This document shows, one piece after another, positions 11,030 through 22,449 of a stretch of DNA of 64,000 nt. The notes beneath the pieces are model-generated. The model had not been told where the DNA came from. It saw only the letters and a list, made by a program, of their open reading frames with translations, and searched no databases. Source of the stretch: Glossina fuscipes (Eukaryota > Arthropoda > Insecta > Diptera > Glossinidae); contig NW_023998562.1 of NCBI RefSeq assembly GCF_014805625.2, positions 313,305 to 377,304 on the forward strand, in the 5' to 3' direction. Both the position numbers and the translations under genes were made by a program. The number at the start of each line of letters is the position of its first letter. Position 1 is the first letter of the stretch.

Positions 11030-11500
11030 ACCTTTTGTTCGCGCCGTATATTAATAATTTTCCAAAACCAAGTTCAAATTCGAAAATTTTAAAGTAAGCG
11101 GATGATGTTAGGTTTTTTTAATCATTTAAACCCAATAACTACTAATAACGGGCCTTGAGTCTGAATTGGATGGGGCAAATAAATGGTATAGTCTAAATTT
11201 GTTGTCTTTAAATTTTAGCAAATGCAAACAGCTAAATGTTTCAAAACTTACCCGTAGTTCACAATCAGTGTATTGAAAAACTTGAACTTCAAGCGGTTGT
11301 GCCATTTCTTGATTTAGGGGTTACATTAAATGCAAATTGACGAGATGATCTTTATTTTCAGTCTGGTTTAAGTTTAGTAGGATTTGTAAAGAAATGGGCC
11401 AAGACGTCCGATGGTCTAACTTTAAAATAAACTGGTTCGTCCTACTTTCGAATATAGCTGCCGCATATTGTCCCTTTATTGGAGAGTACACATTGGGTCT
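11030..11500 (+). pseudogene. Old LINE reverse transcriptase relic
   Basis: Broken plus-strand frames still read like the family A reverse transcriptase: a degraded INNFPKP...NSKILK then ADDV palm block near 11050-11110, and WYSLNLLSLNFSKCKQL at about 11190-11240, the counterpart of WCSLNLLKLNLNKCKKL in copy A1. KEMGQ and a Trp-Ser phrase follow near 11390-11420. Many stops and frameshifts make it the oldest recognisable copy of this clade in the window. Limits are approximate. Confidence 0.65.
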
Positions 11501-13464
11501 ATAGAATTCGTAGAAAAGCTATTCTTATCGATTGCACTTAAGGGCTTAGTTGAGATCCTTCTTATGTCTAACCTAACTGCATTTGAATTCTCTTTCCCGC
11601 TTGGGAGCTTTTACGCCGAAAACAGCAATTATGTCTCGTTGTGTCAGCCTTCTTAAGTTCTATCTTTTAACGTACAAATGGTTTCTTACAAATCTAGAAG
11701 CACGATGGTATTAAAAATTGCTAATTATTTATAAATATTATTATATTACTGTGCGAACTTATCAGAAATAATTCAAATTGCCTTCGGTCCAAAAAATGAA
11801 TTCTTATGGCATCATGAATTATGCCCATCTCTATTAATGTTTAAGGGAACAAGTTAACTATATGATTCGACGTTGCATGCAAACTATGTGTTAAAAAGAT
11901 CTTCTTGTTCAGCGCATTATACACAAAGCATAACTGCACTAATATCGTCTTCATTGCTCTGTATGGATGGTCGCATCTGGTATAACTGAAGTGATTAATG
12001 ATTAGAAAGTTACAGTTAGTGTTCCGCTCCATCGACCTTAAAAAAAACGATAAAGGCTTCATTTTCATATTTCGGACAAAACAAATAGAGTTATCACGTT
12101 TATATAAACTAACGCCAAACAGCATAAAATGAACAAAGAAGCCGTTCTGTCTACAATTTATATAATGATCCACATAATTTGATTCACACTATTTAACATT
12201 AGCTTATTTACTTCATAAATTGGAGCATTTTTGTTTCGTCTCTGCTTGTACGAGGTACAATTTTCTTTAGATTGTTGGCTTTTCTTTTACTTACAAATGC
12301 AAGTACGAACAATCGATGCCAGCGCAAGGCTATTTTGCTGCCGTCTCATTTGGCAGACATGGGAGTTGGTATTGCACAGCTGTTGTGCATACATAATAAA
12401 AAAAAAAAAGATTTGATGAAAAATAGTGGTTGACAATGTCACCCAAAAACCGAGAAAAATTGTTCGAAGTTTTATACATAGTATCCTCCAACGTTGTATG
12501 ATGAATTTCCATTTTTTTGGTTTGTCGTTTAGAGCTGTTATTGGACGTTCAGAGTTACAATTGTGATCATCAGCAACTGTAGTGGGAAACTAAAAACACA
12601 AAAATGTATTCTTTGTCGGTTGGTATTCAAACAGGGCGAGGAATAAAGGAGTAAATTATTCTACTAATTTTGAACATAAGCTTTTAATGTTTTAAAATAC
12701 AAAGCCATACATTTAAATCTGATTGCATACAAACACTGAAGTTGTGTAAACTTTCGTTTATTTGGACCGGTAAGCGATAGCTGCTTGTTAAGCAAAAAAG
12801 TTTTAATTTGCGCCAGATAAGTAATACTTTATTAAACGTCAATAAATAGTTCTTTAGAGTGAGTCAATATAAATGTTAGACATAATGCTTCGAAATATAA
12901 TTTCATAGCTTTGGATAGAAGAAAATCGTTGTAAGACGTAGAAAGACTCTGCAGGGTATTACCGATCTGCCTACACTACTCGAAAATGTGTATGTAGATC
13001 TTTTTAATATCTGCGATACATATAAGTATAGATTTATACAGTTACAGATAGATTTCTGCAAAAATTTCTAAATACGAAGGTGGCTTTTCGCCTTTCATAA
13101 ATGGGTTTTCATTTTCGCTAATTTTTACGAAAATTCCATGAAATCTTTATTAATCGCTTTTATTTTTGTAGGGTAGCGTTTTGCTTCAAGCAGTCAGTCT
13201 GGTTTGTCCCTTACATGTACTTTTTTTTACTGATTATCATAAGATCACCCTCTTCCCGCACAAACCGTTGACAATTCAATGTTTATAAAAAGCAAAAAAA
13301 AAAAGGAGAAAATTGTATACAGCGCTCTTTATAGGCTACGTGAAAATGTGCCTAGTCTTTGCATAAGGAAACATGTGTTAATCCGCTGAGCAACATACTA
13401 CTAATAGTTGTTTTTAATTGTCAACAAACTACCTGTGGCATTGAATTATCCACATTTTGCAAAC
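11501..13464. other. Long AT-rich spacer
   Basis: Short frames occur on both strands (for example near 11468-11656, 11841-12173 and 12231-12416), but none shows a recognisable domain, splice framework or codon bias. Nothing supported. Confidence 0.4.
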
Positions 13465-13800
13465 CCGTAAAATTTGGTGACTTTAAAGAATAAGCATATA
13501 TATTCTCAATAATTTGTATAGAAATTCCAAACAACTGAGAATAAGCATATACGTTTGTTCACATTTTTCAATAATTTTGCATGCATTTATATAAAATTTG
13601 GTGACTTTATGGAATAGGCGCATATATATTCTCAATAATTTGTAAAAATGCCAACCATCTGAGAATATGTTTGAATACATTTGTTTACATTTTTCAATAA
13701 AAATTGCCTGAGAATCTGAGAGTAAGCATATAAAATTTGGTGACTTAAAAGAGTAAGCATATATATTCTCAATAATTTGTATAGAAATTATTGAAAAAAA
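13465..13800. repeat. Tandem repeat, about 125-143-bp unit, 3 copies
   Basis: AAAATTTGGTGACTT occurs at about 13469, 13592 and 13735. Each is followed by AGCATATATATTCTCAATAATTTG or a variant, with CTGAGAATAAGC and ACATTTTTCAATAA blocks between. The period varies because of small indels. The GAGAATAAGC block also appears near 24930-24990, so part of the unit is dispersed. Confidence 0.75.
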
Positions 13801-13908
13801 AAATTTAATAATATACATTATATATAAACACTAAAAAAGTTATAATTATAAAGTATTTGAATAGTAAAAAGATACAAGAAACCAAGAATAACAAAAATAC
13901 ATCCAAAT

Positions 13909-14850
13909 GTTATTAATTAAATAAGACCGTTAGAGCTGCTCAACGGATTGTAAAATCATACCTAACAATAACAATAAGACAGACATAAAATATACATACA
14001 AGCAAACATTGCAATAGAAAAAAAGAGGGTTTATAAAATTATGCATTGTACATATAATATAAAGACAGGCTTAATGATTTAGTATCAAAACCAGCACTAG
14101 CAATAATAAGATCATACGAGTTGGTAGTATTAACGCTAATGCAGGCAAACATGTTCGATCTGACCAAAGTTAGCATACGTAATAATAAATGTGTAAGGAT
14201 ATCGCTACAACGCATATGTAAGTGGGTATAGTCAAAACATCCATGTAACGGGATAGCGATGGTGGCCATGACTATAAAAGAGTGCGTCACAGCTCGCTCA
14301 GCCTTTTAGTTGTGTTATAGCAGCCAGAGGTAAGTGGTCACTGACTACATAACTAGCTGACGTTCCTGATAGAGTTTTCTTTAACTTTTACGGATAGGAG
14401 ATGGCTGGCTTAGCTTAGTCGTCATCCCTGAATGACTGATAGATGGATAGCTGACTTGGCTTAGTCGTCATATCTGAAGGAGTGGAGAACACTCTCTTTT
14501 GCGACGTGAAAATATTAGGGACGGACAAGTGGCCCTATAGACCAAGGGTAGCTGCTGTAACACCCGCGACGTATTCTTTTCTTTTGCAGAAGCTCGCGAT
14601 ACGGATAAAACGTAAAAATTAATCCTTCGAAAGAACAAAAAGCATTGAAAGCGTTAAACGAGAGTCGGGTCACCACGCTGGTTTTTTTCTCCCGCTCCCC
14701 TTAAAATCGCTTATCTACTGTAAATTCCGTAGGAATAAATAAATAGTAAGAACAACATTCGAAAGTGCAAGTTATTTTTCTTTTATATAAATTTCTTGAA
14801 AGCAGTCTTGGGAATCCCTGAGCCTACCCCGCCAAAGAAGACTCGTTACA
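13909..14850 (+). mobile_element. LTR-like block, possible solo LTR
   Basis: Features typical of an LTR occur in order: a TATA box (ACTATAAAAG at about 14270), a donor-like AGAGGTAAGT (about 14327), an acceptor-like TTTTCTTTTGCAG (about 14590), a polyadenylation signal AATAAATAAATA near 14732, and an end ...ACTCGTTACA at 14850. The pentamer TTTTA follows the right end and also occurs at 14304, but that site would leave the TATA outside the LTR, so I do not accept it as a target duplication. The left end is therefore a guess based on a TGTTATT start at 13909. No internal retroviral genes adjoin it. Confidence 0.4.
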
Positions 14851-16359
14851 TTTTATTACTGCTTATAGTTAAAACTGACCATATGTAACATGATGAAAAA
14901 AATTTTTTTTTATTTGCAACGTTTTCGAAGAGAAACCGAAATGTTCTGCGATATTAGGCATTTTGATTTGAAAGTGAACGGGTTAAAAAGACTGAATATT
15001 CTTTTGTTTTTTCAAGATATTTTCCTTATAAATGTTTGCCGAAAACTACTGTATTTTAAATTAAACGATTTTTTCTTCTGTGGAATATTTAACTTATATG
15101 AAAATGTAACCAATATATATTACATAGGCAACACTTATCTTCTTAAAGACTAGTAATACATGAACCTTGAAAAATAGATTAATTTGTATTCTATAGCAAA
15201 GCGAAGGAATCAATAATAACATATAACATTCTGACAAAATTTATAATATCAACCATCAGGTAAGGCTTGACATCCCTTTTTTTTAGTGGTTTAACAAATG
15301 CTATCGATAATTTCAATAATAATTAATTTTTTTTTGATTGTACAAATCTTAAACTAACAGAATTAGCGAACAAATTCATCTAATGGAAATTTCAAACCAA
15401 TTACAATCCTTTTTACATAACTGATTAATAATATCTTTTAAGTTTAATTAGTTAAATTTAGCAAAAGAAGGAATTCAAATTAATTGAGATCTCTTTTAGA
15501 TTAAATTAATTTTCTTTTATTAAAAATATTCTCTTAAAAATTACGTTTAAACTAAACTAATTATATGTATGATTATTTTAAATTTTGCAATGATCGATTA
15601 AGGATCTTATAAATTTTCCAGAAGAAGATATTGTGGTCAGTCGTAGCTTGGGTTAGGTCAACTGAATAGGACGTTTCAATTTTTTTTGGTTATTTCTAAT
15701 GCTCTAATATATGTTTGTTCTATGTTTTGTTGAGTATTTCTGAGTATTTTTGAGTATTAAGTAACCTGAAACACTGCTGACTTAACAAAAATATAACAAT
15801 CCGATTCATTGAACTAGAACAAACAAAGGAACTATGTACTACTTATGCCCTACTTTTCAAAATAAGCCAGTTTCTTTAATTCCATAATTGTTCGTATTGG
15901 TATAAAACACACATTTACTGGAGAGGGGTTTTCTCAAAATGCACATCGATTTCTACGAAGGAAAATGGCACAAAACAGCGTCAGCACTCACGCGCAGATT
16001 CTTAATATACAGTAATTCACAGCATTGAACTCCTGAAATCCCATTTAAAATAACGAAATGATTATCTGAGCGCACTTTATTTGCGATACTATAGTAATAA
16101 TACATTTATATAATTCTTAATATGCAATTCTTAATAAACAAATTACATAAATATGTAATTCTTAATAACTATTACATAAGTTATACTTTATATAAGTTGA
16201 AATGAAAAAAGTAAGAAAATTAAACTCTCTCGCGACTGAATCTTTTATACCCATCACCCTTTATCTTCAAAACAAGACAAAAGAAGTAAGAGAACAAAAT
16301 TCTCATGCTCTATAATATGAAGTGGCGCAGTTGATTTCTTCTATTTTCTAAATAAGAGT
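14851..16359. other. AT-rich spacer
   Basis: Very AT-rich DNA with an 87-residue frame at 14890-15153 that looks like random AT-rich translation (Phe/Leu/Asn-rich, no motif). Nothing else supported. Confidence 0.4.
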
Positions 16360-17065
16360 TTTTTTTGTAGAGGCATGTGGATGTTGTAGGTGTGTCTTTT
16401 GAAAAGTTTAGGTGAATTCCAATTTCTTTGGCGAATTGTTGGCGATGTCTTAATTTTCGCTAGCGGGAGAATGTTTACCATAAATACTACAAAGTTGCGC
16501 ATACAGATAGATAGATAGACGAACAGGCGAACATGTTTAGGTGCATTCAAGATTTCAAACCCCCCAAGAATTTATGGGATTTTTGAAGCTTGTTTCTCTG
16601 CGTTATAAAGGTAATGAAAAAATAATTAAATTTTGATAACCAATAATATTAGGTAGGCGTGGTCAATTTTTTCCATTTTTGTGCACAAATGGTACGACAT
16701 CATCCATAGAATATGCGTGCAAATTTTTGTACATTTATTTGCTATACTTCGTGAGTAGTAAGCAAAAAACCAATTTTTCATTCCGTTTGAAAAACAGCTG
16801 TGGTCGTATCCTTCGACCAATTTTGCCCGCTTCCAACACCAACCTGCATGCAAGAACATCCACTGTTTCTGCCAAATTTGAAGTCGATAGCTTCATTTGT
16901 GCGGCCAGGAGTTTGTTTACAAGAGATATTACACAAGCGGCCAACGGAAATGCTTAAATCGATTTATGGTTCGATGCTGATCAAGAATATATATATTTTG
17001 TGGGATCTCTGATGCTTCTTTCTGCGTGTTGCAAACGTTTTGACAAAATGAATAGATCCCTCATT
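16360..17065 (-). mobile_element. INE-1/DINE-1-like Helitron relic
   Basis: Read on the minus strand it has the hallmarks of dipteran INE-1/DINE-1 non-autonomous Helitrons: a gcaacacgcagaaagaagc stretch, then ATATATATTCTTGATCAGC near 16975-16995, an AAATCGATTTAAGC block, and a (C)CACGCCTACC phrase near 16655. The same order recurs at 18330-18660 and 31730-32300 (minus) and 48130-48480 (plus). The family is known to move by rolling-circle transposition using transposase supplied elsewhere. Frames inside it are not genes. The left limit is approximate. Confidence 0.7.
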
Positions 17066-17199
17066 CTCCAGAGGTCGGTATAAAAAACCATGTATACAAC
17101 TAGCACAGAGACAAACCTGCAACCAGTAAAGAACCAATTTCCGATTACCCCTGCCATTGCAAACATGCAAAAGCTTGGCTTGGTGAAAAACAGCAGTTA

Positions 17200-17645
17200 A
17201 TTTTTGATCATAGTGAGATGATACGAATACAAGTTAGTTAAATACGACGTAAACAAATCGCGCGTATTAAGCAAAGTTGCTTTGATAGATTTGAAAGAAT
17301 CCGATATTGAGATTAAGTGATAGACATCGTTTAGGTTTCCGCAAGCAACCCTGAACGGGTTAAAAACCGCATAATTATATTTCCATTAACTCAGCTTAAT
17401 GAAAGTAAAGTGCCATGAGAACCGATTCGAGAGGTTAAAGTTCATCTTCCCAAGTAATGCGGGCGAATCGATAGTAGTTAGTTAAGAAGGAAACACCGAG
17501 AATAAATCTACGTTTCTCAAGTGACGGTAAGGATAACAAGAGAAAACTATTTTCGTAAAGGGGAAGAGAGACAAACGGGTCGCTGCCCAAATTCCTAGGG
17601 CAAACAGCAAGAACACCGTGCTTCGGTGATGGATATAAAAATAAC
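17200..17645 (-). pseudogene. Family A LINE, short 3' ORF2 fragment
   Basis: The minus-strand frame contains LLLSLPSLEKRRFILGVSF, matching LLLSLSSLEKRRFVLGVSF in copies A1 and A4, preceded by CPRNLGSDPFVSLP. Degraded sequence continues leftward through the equivalent of the SRHF...KLSQCKYN region. Only the C-terminal ORF2 region is present, so it is a 5'-truncated insertion. A 3' tail is not obvious near 17200. Confidence 0.8.
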
Positions 17646-17984
17646 ATAACTTAATGCTTTGGCATTGCTTTCAACTGTATAAAGTTGCTTTTAAGACTTT
17701 AAAGTCGATTTTAAAATTTTAAAGTTGATTTCAACATTTTACTTTTGCTTTCGTCTGATTTGACAGATACAGGAGAGTGTCTTTAACAGCAGTTGCGCAT
17801 ACGCGAGCTAAAAACAAAAAAAGAAACGAAATTCATCGAACAATGTCTCAAACACGCAATTACCCTCCTGGACGTATTTTGGCAGAAATGGTAACTGCGT
17901 CGTACGAGAGTTGAGTGGTTTGGTATATCAAAAGATATGTAACATTTATTTATTTAACTTTTTTTATATAACGTTTGTATAAGA

Positions 17985-18240
17985 TATTAGATATTGAGTC
18001 TGTGAAGATGAATGTAACACTCAGAAGGACTTAACATAGCCGTGGTGTCCGTGTAAGTGTTCTTGCGTTCAACATACAGGCTGCAATTCTTGAGATATTT
18101 TGAAGAAATTTGGACCTCTGGTGTATTTTCACTCAAAGATCAAAACTGATTGAAAATGGACTAGTTCTTACAAAAATGAATCTTCATATGTTAGTATCGT
18201 CTATTTTTGAATATTTCATGGTCAAAATATGTTCACTATG
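17985..18240 (+). mobile_element. INE-1/DINE-1-like relic, forward half
   Basis: TGAATGTAACACTCAGAAGGA followed by AGCCGTGGTGTCCGTG and CTTGAGATATTTTGAAGAAATTTGG resembles the widespread dipteran repeat that starts with a TGTAACA-CCAGAAGGA block and a CCATGTCCGTCTG block. It is oriented opposite to the relic at 18330-18660, so the two form a head-to-head pair. Confidence 0.55.
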
Positions 18241-18329
18241 GTAATTGGACATAGAATTTATTCTTACTGAATTTGGACCATGCACGTGGTTAAAACATAG
18301 GCACGGAAAACCTTTGCTGGGTCAAAAGC

Positions 18330-18660
18330 AGTCTTGGGCTCGTCAATTTTAAAAAGCAAAAATTGTCTCTTAACCAATTAATATTCCATTTTATAATTAG
18401 TTAACCATCGAACTAAATCGAATGAAGAGGAACCACAATTAACTTTTGAATTTCGTGCAGGAAGACCAAAACAAATTTTTGATATATTTGACCCGTTTTC
18501 AGTATCAACCTACGTGCAAGAATTTTGAATGATTTTACCAAACTTGTTGTCGATATATTAATTTGTGCAAGCAGGAGAGTGTGAACAACATACACCACAT
18601 AGATAGACTAAGTCGATTCAGTACTTCACTTCGTCAAGAATATATGTGCTATGTAGCGCC
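18330..18660 (-). mobile_element. INE-1/DINE-1-like Helitron relic
   Basis: Shares with 16780-17000 and 32080-32270 the plus-strand series ATTTTACCAAACTTGTTGTCG, TTGTGCAAGCAGGAG, AAGTCGATTCAG and TCAAGAATATATGTG, in the same order and spacing. Older and more diverged than the copy at 16.4-17.1 kb. Confidence 0.65.
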
Positions 18661-19710
18661 GGTGAAACGTCCTTTTGGGTGTGTAGACATTATGAATATG
18701 TCTCCATCCTTCGGTAGTACGCATAACAATATAAAACATTAAAAAAGTATTTCTCACACATCCATCTACAGTCAACTGCCAAAATTGTTGCCAAACAAAT
18801 CTATTTGAATACAATTTATTTAAATTATTAGTAGAAGCCACACTCATAAGCAAATTTTACAATAAATAATAACCCTTTGGCCTTTCGTCTGATTCTTGAC
18901 CTAATTCGATATTATACATATCTGTGCGTGGTCTTTCATATTGATGCTAAGGCGAATGTACAGAGAGGGAGAAAAGTGAAACGTGAATTGCAAATAGCCC
19001 AGCAAAGCAAGAACGAAGAAATCAAACCCAATTCAAACAACAAAATTTTCCAACCAATAATTTATTGTACAAATACTTCCGATTTATTATAAAACTTCAG
19101 GAATTTATATATTTATCATTATCATAATTACTTTAATCACAGAAATAAATTCTAAGACTACAATTTTGTAGCACTACCGTTCTAATGGCTGTCGGCTTTA
19201 TTGAAAAACTCTACCGCATTTGCGATTTAAGAACTTCACGAAGAATGAGTTCTTAGTCGAGATCTTTTCACGTAGAACGATCGTTATTAGATTAAAGAGG
19301 AATAAAAAATGGTCTAAAGAGGAAGAGAAATGATCTCAGTAAGGAACCTATTATAAACGAACGAGATAACCAGATGAGTGGGGATTGCTCTTATGGTCAC
19401 ATGCACTGTGGTGATTGTATAAATATTCTCAACAGAACATTCATACCATTTCTCGGTGATCAAAGATCATTCTTGAAGAAACTTCGCAAAAAAATTTTTT
19501 TTGCTCTGTACCGGGATATATAGACATATGTATATTATATACCGGCAATGAGAGATTGTCGATTTTAATATACATGTTGCATGTACATATACATGTACAA
19601 TACAATGCAATAGATGTATATTAGATGTATAAGCATATATATTATGTAATAATACGAATATCTCTTGTGTATCACTCTTGTATATACGCCAATAATTGGT
19701 TAGAAAACGC
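18661..19710. other. Intergenic spacer upstream of tRNA terminator
   Basis: No supported gene. The TACATGTTGCATGTACATATACATG stretch near 19570-19600 is a short run of overlapping palindromes. Confidence 0.35.
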
Positions 19711-19718
19711 AAAAAAAA
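19711..19718 (-). terminator. Pol III oligo-T terminator of tRNA-Asp
   Basis: Eight T on the tRNA strand, 19 nt past the mature 3' end. A run of four or more T ends RNA polymerase III transcription. Confidence 0.85.
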
Positions 19719-19737
19719 CTAGCGTTGATCAACTAAA

Positions 19738-19809
19738 CTCCCCGACGGGGAATTGAACCCCGGTCTCCCGCGTGACAGGCGGGGATACTAACCACTATAC
19801 TATCGAGGA
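19738..19809 (-). tRNA. tRNA-Asp(GUC)
   Basis: A 72-nt intronless tRNA on the minus strand. The acceptor stem pairs TCCTCGA with TCGGGGA plus discriminator G. The anticodon loop CTGTCAC has anticodon GUC (genomic GAC at 19774-19776), and the T arm reads CCGGGGTTCAATTCCCCG. The A box (TAGTATAGTGGTTAGTATC) and B box (GGTTCAATTCC) are intact, so it should be transcribed by RNA polymerase III, with a T run downstream. CCA is not encoded, as usual in eukaryotes. All stems are complete and I see no sign of decay. Confidence 0.98.
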
Positions 19810-20287
19810 TATATCGAACCTATTAGCAATTATTGCTTTTAAGCAAATATTACCAAAAAGAAAATATTTATATCATCAAAAGAATTCTTAAACGCAACGA
19901 ACACTTGAAAATTACGCATTTTTTTTTATTACAATTTTCCCATTTTGTCTTACGAATTGAGAACAGATTATGCATTTGCTTTTTGCTTTTAAAATTAGTT
20001 TTAGATAAAAATGTGTATAGAAAGTATTGGAAAAAGTTGTCATTTCACATACATACACATCGCGTAACATATACTTGCACATGTGCAATGCTTCAGACAA
20101 ATGCTACAATCACAAGCATTTGACGTCATGTCGTCTAACTATACTATACATCTTTGTTGACATCATCTTTCGTAAAGAGACTTATCTATAATTATTCAAC
20201 TAAATCGTATGCTCTAATAAAGCCGTTGGCCAAAAATAATTTTGAATTTCTATTAATAGAATTTAATCCGTACTTTATGTCTCATAG
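19810..20287. other. Spacer between tRNA-Asp and arrestin exon
   Basis: No supported gene. If the arrestin exon belongs to a live gene, this stretch is probably part of its preceding intron. Confidence 0.35.
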
Positions 20288-20658
20288 GTATTATTATAAC
20301 AGTAAGCGGTTTTGCTGAAGTGCGTTGGACTGAGCATATTACGAAGCAAGATACTCATGGGGAACGTCAAAAGACTATTGAAACTTATTCCGCCTCTGAA
20401 ATATACTACAGTAACGAACGGTATGTCTACGGACAAAGTGGTGGAACTCAAATGTTGGTATTACCACCCGGTAAATATATATTTCCATTTCAAACCACGA
20501 TACCAGCCAACGCTCCCACATCGCTAAATGGAGCCTGGGGTCAAATACATCATGAAGTTAGTGTAGTGGTAGATCGTGTAATGCGTTATAACAACATATT
20601 TAAGCATCCGTATACAGTCATAGTGCCGCACGATTTAAACTTAAACCCATCCAATGCG
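20288..20658 (+). CDS. Arrestin domain-containing protein (alpha-arrestin), one internal exon
   Basis: One exon of 371 bp encodes 123 codons plus two bases completing a split codon. It is bounded by an acceptor (TTATGTCTCATAG, ending 20287) and a consensus donor (GCG|GTAAGT at 20658/20659). It reads IIITVSGFAEVRWTE, then YVYGQSGGTQMLVLPPGKY, FPFQTTIPANAPTSLNG and WGQIHHEVSVVVDR. This is the pattern of an Arrestin_N domain in alpha-arrestins, adaptors that link membrane proteins to ubiquitin ligases and endocytosis. The frame is open, both splice sites are good and codons look normal. No neighbouring exon is recognisable nearby, so it is either an exon between long introns or an isolated gene piece. 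Confidence 0.8.
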
Positions 20659-21511
20659 GTAAGTAATAATTAATAACAAATTTAAAACAAAGTAGCCTGA
20701 TTTCCGATTGCGTTTCACAGCAACCTTTGCATAAAATTGATGAGAAAGTTTTTTGTTGGAAAACTTTAAGGATCGTATCGAACCTGTTCGATTCAAATAG
20801 AAAAAAACCTTAAGGAGTAAAAAAAAAACTTGCTAAAAGCAATACCTATTAGAGTCTTTCTCTTGTGAATATAGAAATTTTTAGACACTTATGAGCCACA
20901 ATTCACACGGAAGGGTCGGGAGGCACATATAGATATGCTTGCCATATAATTCAACTGCAGTGATTTATATGTAATAAAAATATTGAACTTTTTTAAATAT
21001 TGCATCAATTGGAAAGGAAGATTCTTGTTTTTTGATGGCCAATCGCTCTGGCCATCACGAAGATAGGAATGGCCAGAAAGAAGAAGTGAAGAAAGGGAAG
21101 GATATAGAGAGGTGAAAGTAGCCTAGTAGTCTGTATGAATAAACTCTCACTACGGCTACAATCCAAGCAAACTTTTACTACTTCAAAAATTGTTTAGCCT
21201 AGCAAAACCTAATCAGATATCTTAAATAGTTGTTTTTTTTGTTCATTTAATTTTACCCTGTGATATATGTGGGTATGAACACAAAGTTATCGATGGGTGC
21301 GAACGGATATTAGTACATAATCGTCACGGCAGCTGGGAATCACAAGACAAAATTAGGAGTATTCGATTCTCGATTGTATTCATAACATTGTAGTTCGGAC
21401 AGATTAAAAAGAAGAAAATATTTACTGAAATACTTTAGAAATTCTTACGTACTCCTCCAGGTTTATAACATTCTAACTTTTTGATGTTCATGTATACAAA
21501 TGTGAGTAATT
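20659..21511. other. Intron or intergenic spacer
   Basis: Follows the arrestin donor site. No further arrestin exon recognised; nothing else supported. Confidence 0.35.
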
Positions 21512-22080
21512 ATGATTTGTCGCTTGTGTACAAGAGAGATTGAAGAATTTATTAATATATCCGACGTGACTGGCAGTAAACTAAATCTAATATGGCATCA
21601 ATAGTAGGAAAGCATTTCTGGTTTGAGGTAAACAAACTATTTGAAAATTTCCGCTCAAACAGAAATCAGGAATACTTAGTAATTTCTAGCCAATTCAAGA
21701 TGATCCAATATCTACAGTTATTTGCAATACATGTTGGTTTAAAGTCTCCGATTTTCATGAGTCTTCATGAGAGAGTGTGGAAGAAGCTCAACGTCAGCTG
21801 AGCGAAACATTTCTAGTGAAAATAGAAAGTCAAACTAAGGCGAGACAACGACATCACTTTTTAGAGGATGATCTGATTCCCTCCAGTTCTTTGCCCAGCA
21901 AAAGAGAACCTGATGATGAGTTCAATGAAATTAACGATGAGGTAAAGTATTTAGAGATCTCAATTACAACCGTGCAATAATATATTTTATTTTTTTTCAG
22001 ACGAAGGAACATATTGTGGAAAAGTATGGCGGTGAAGAACATTGAAGAACATTTGCAAGCACCACCTAAATCGCTAAATC
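21512..22080 (+). pseudogene. ZAD-type zinc-finger gene, 5' fragment, frameshifted
   Basis: The translation begins MICRLCTREIEEFINISD, the CxxC start of a zinc-finger-associated domain (ZAD), the protein-protein module at the N-terminus of many insect C2H2 transcription factors. After TGSKLNL the frame shifts (SIVGKHFWFEV), then shifts again to DDPISTVICNTCWFKVSDFHE, which carries the second cysteine pair. An in-frame TGA follows and the linker VEEAQRQLSETF continues. A donor at 21941/21942 and an acceptor at 22000 enclose a 59-bp intron, so this is a DNA-level duplicate and not a retrocopy. No C2H2 fingers follow; the sequence dissolves by about 22080. Confidence 0.8.
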
Positions 22081-22244
22081 GCTACTGTTGGCCCAAACCG
22101 AAGATTATATAGAATATTCGTGTAGCGGCAAAGGAATGGAAAAACCAAAAGCTCGTAGTATATAAGGATATTATCTTAGTAATATATAAACTGGGATTAT
22201 TTGGGAAAAATGAAAATCTCATATTAATCTATTGTTAATTATTT

Positions 22245-22445
22245 TGAAAAATTGAAAAATTTGATGTTAATTCTTTCCATATATTCATACAAGTGCTTGA
22301 AATATAATATATAATCTTTTTTATATAAATGTATAAAAAATATGCATTCATCTCCCCTTGTACGTCTCCTCAATAGTTTTATACAATTTTTATAGGCGTG
22401 GCATTCGATTTTACCCTATTTTCAAAAATAAAAAGATTACTCTTT
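22245..22445 (+). repeat. Dispersed repeat R, single copy
   Basis: TTAATTCTTTCCATATATTC, then ACAAGTGCTTGAAATATAAT, TATAAATGTATAAAAAATA and ATCTCCCCTTGTACGTCTCC recur in the same order at 61640-61880. The following GGCGTGGCATTCGATTTT recurs as CCTGGCGTTCGATTTT at about 61620. The GGCGTGG phrase hints at a link to the Helitron-like relics. It sits between the ZAD pseudogene and a mitochondrial insertion. Confidence 0.7.
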
Positions 22446-22449
22446 CCTG

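Noticed and set aside
11841..12173. 110-residue minus-strand frame
   Set aside because: No domain, no homology that I recognise, and composition is like the surrounding AT-rich DNA.
14304..14855. TTTTA target duplication flanking a solo LTR from 14309 to 14850
   Set aside because: It would place the TATA box outside the LTR, and TTTTA is expected by chance in AT-rich DNA.
14890..15153. 87-residue plus-strand frame
   Set aside because: Phe/Leu/Asn-rich translation of AT-rich DNA without motif or splice context.
19560..19640. Second small RNA gene from TACATG palindromes
   Set aside because: Low-complexity overlapping palindromes, without tRNA boxes or a stable long stem.
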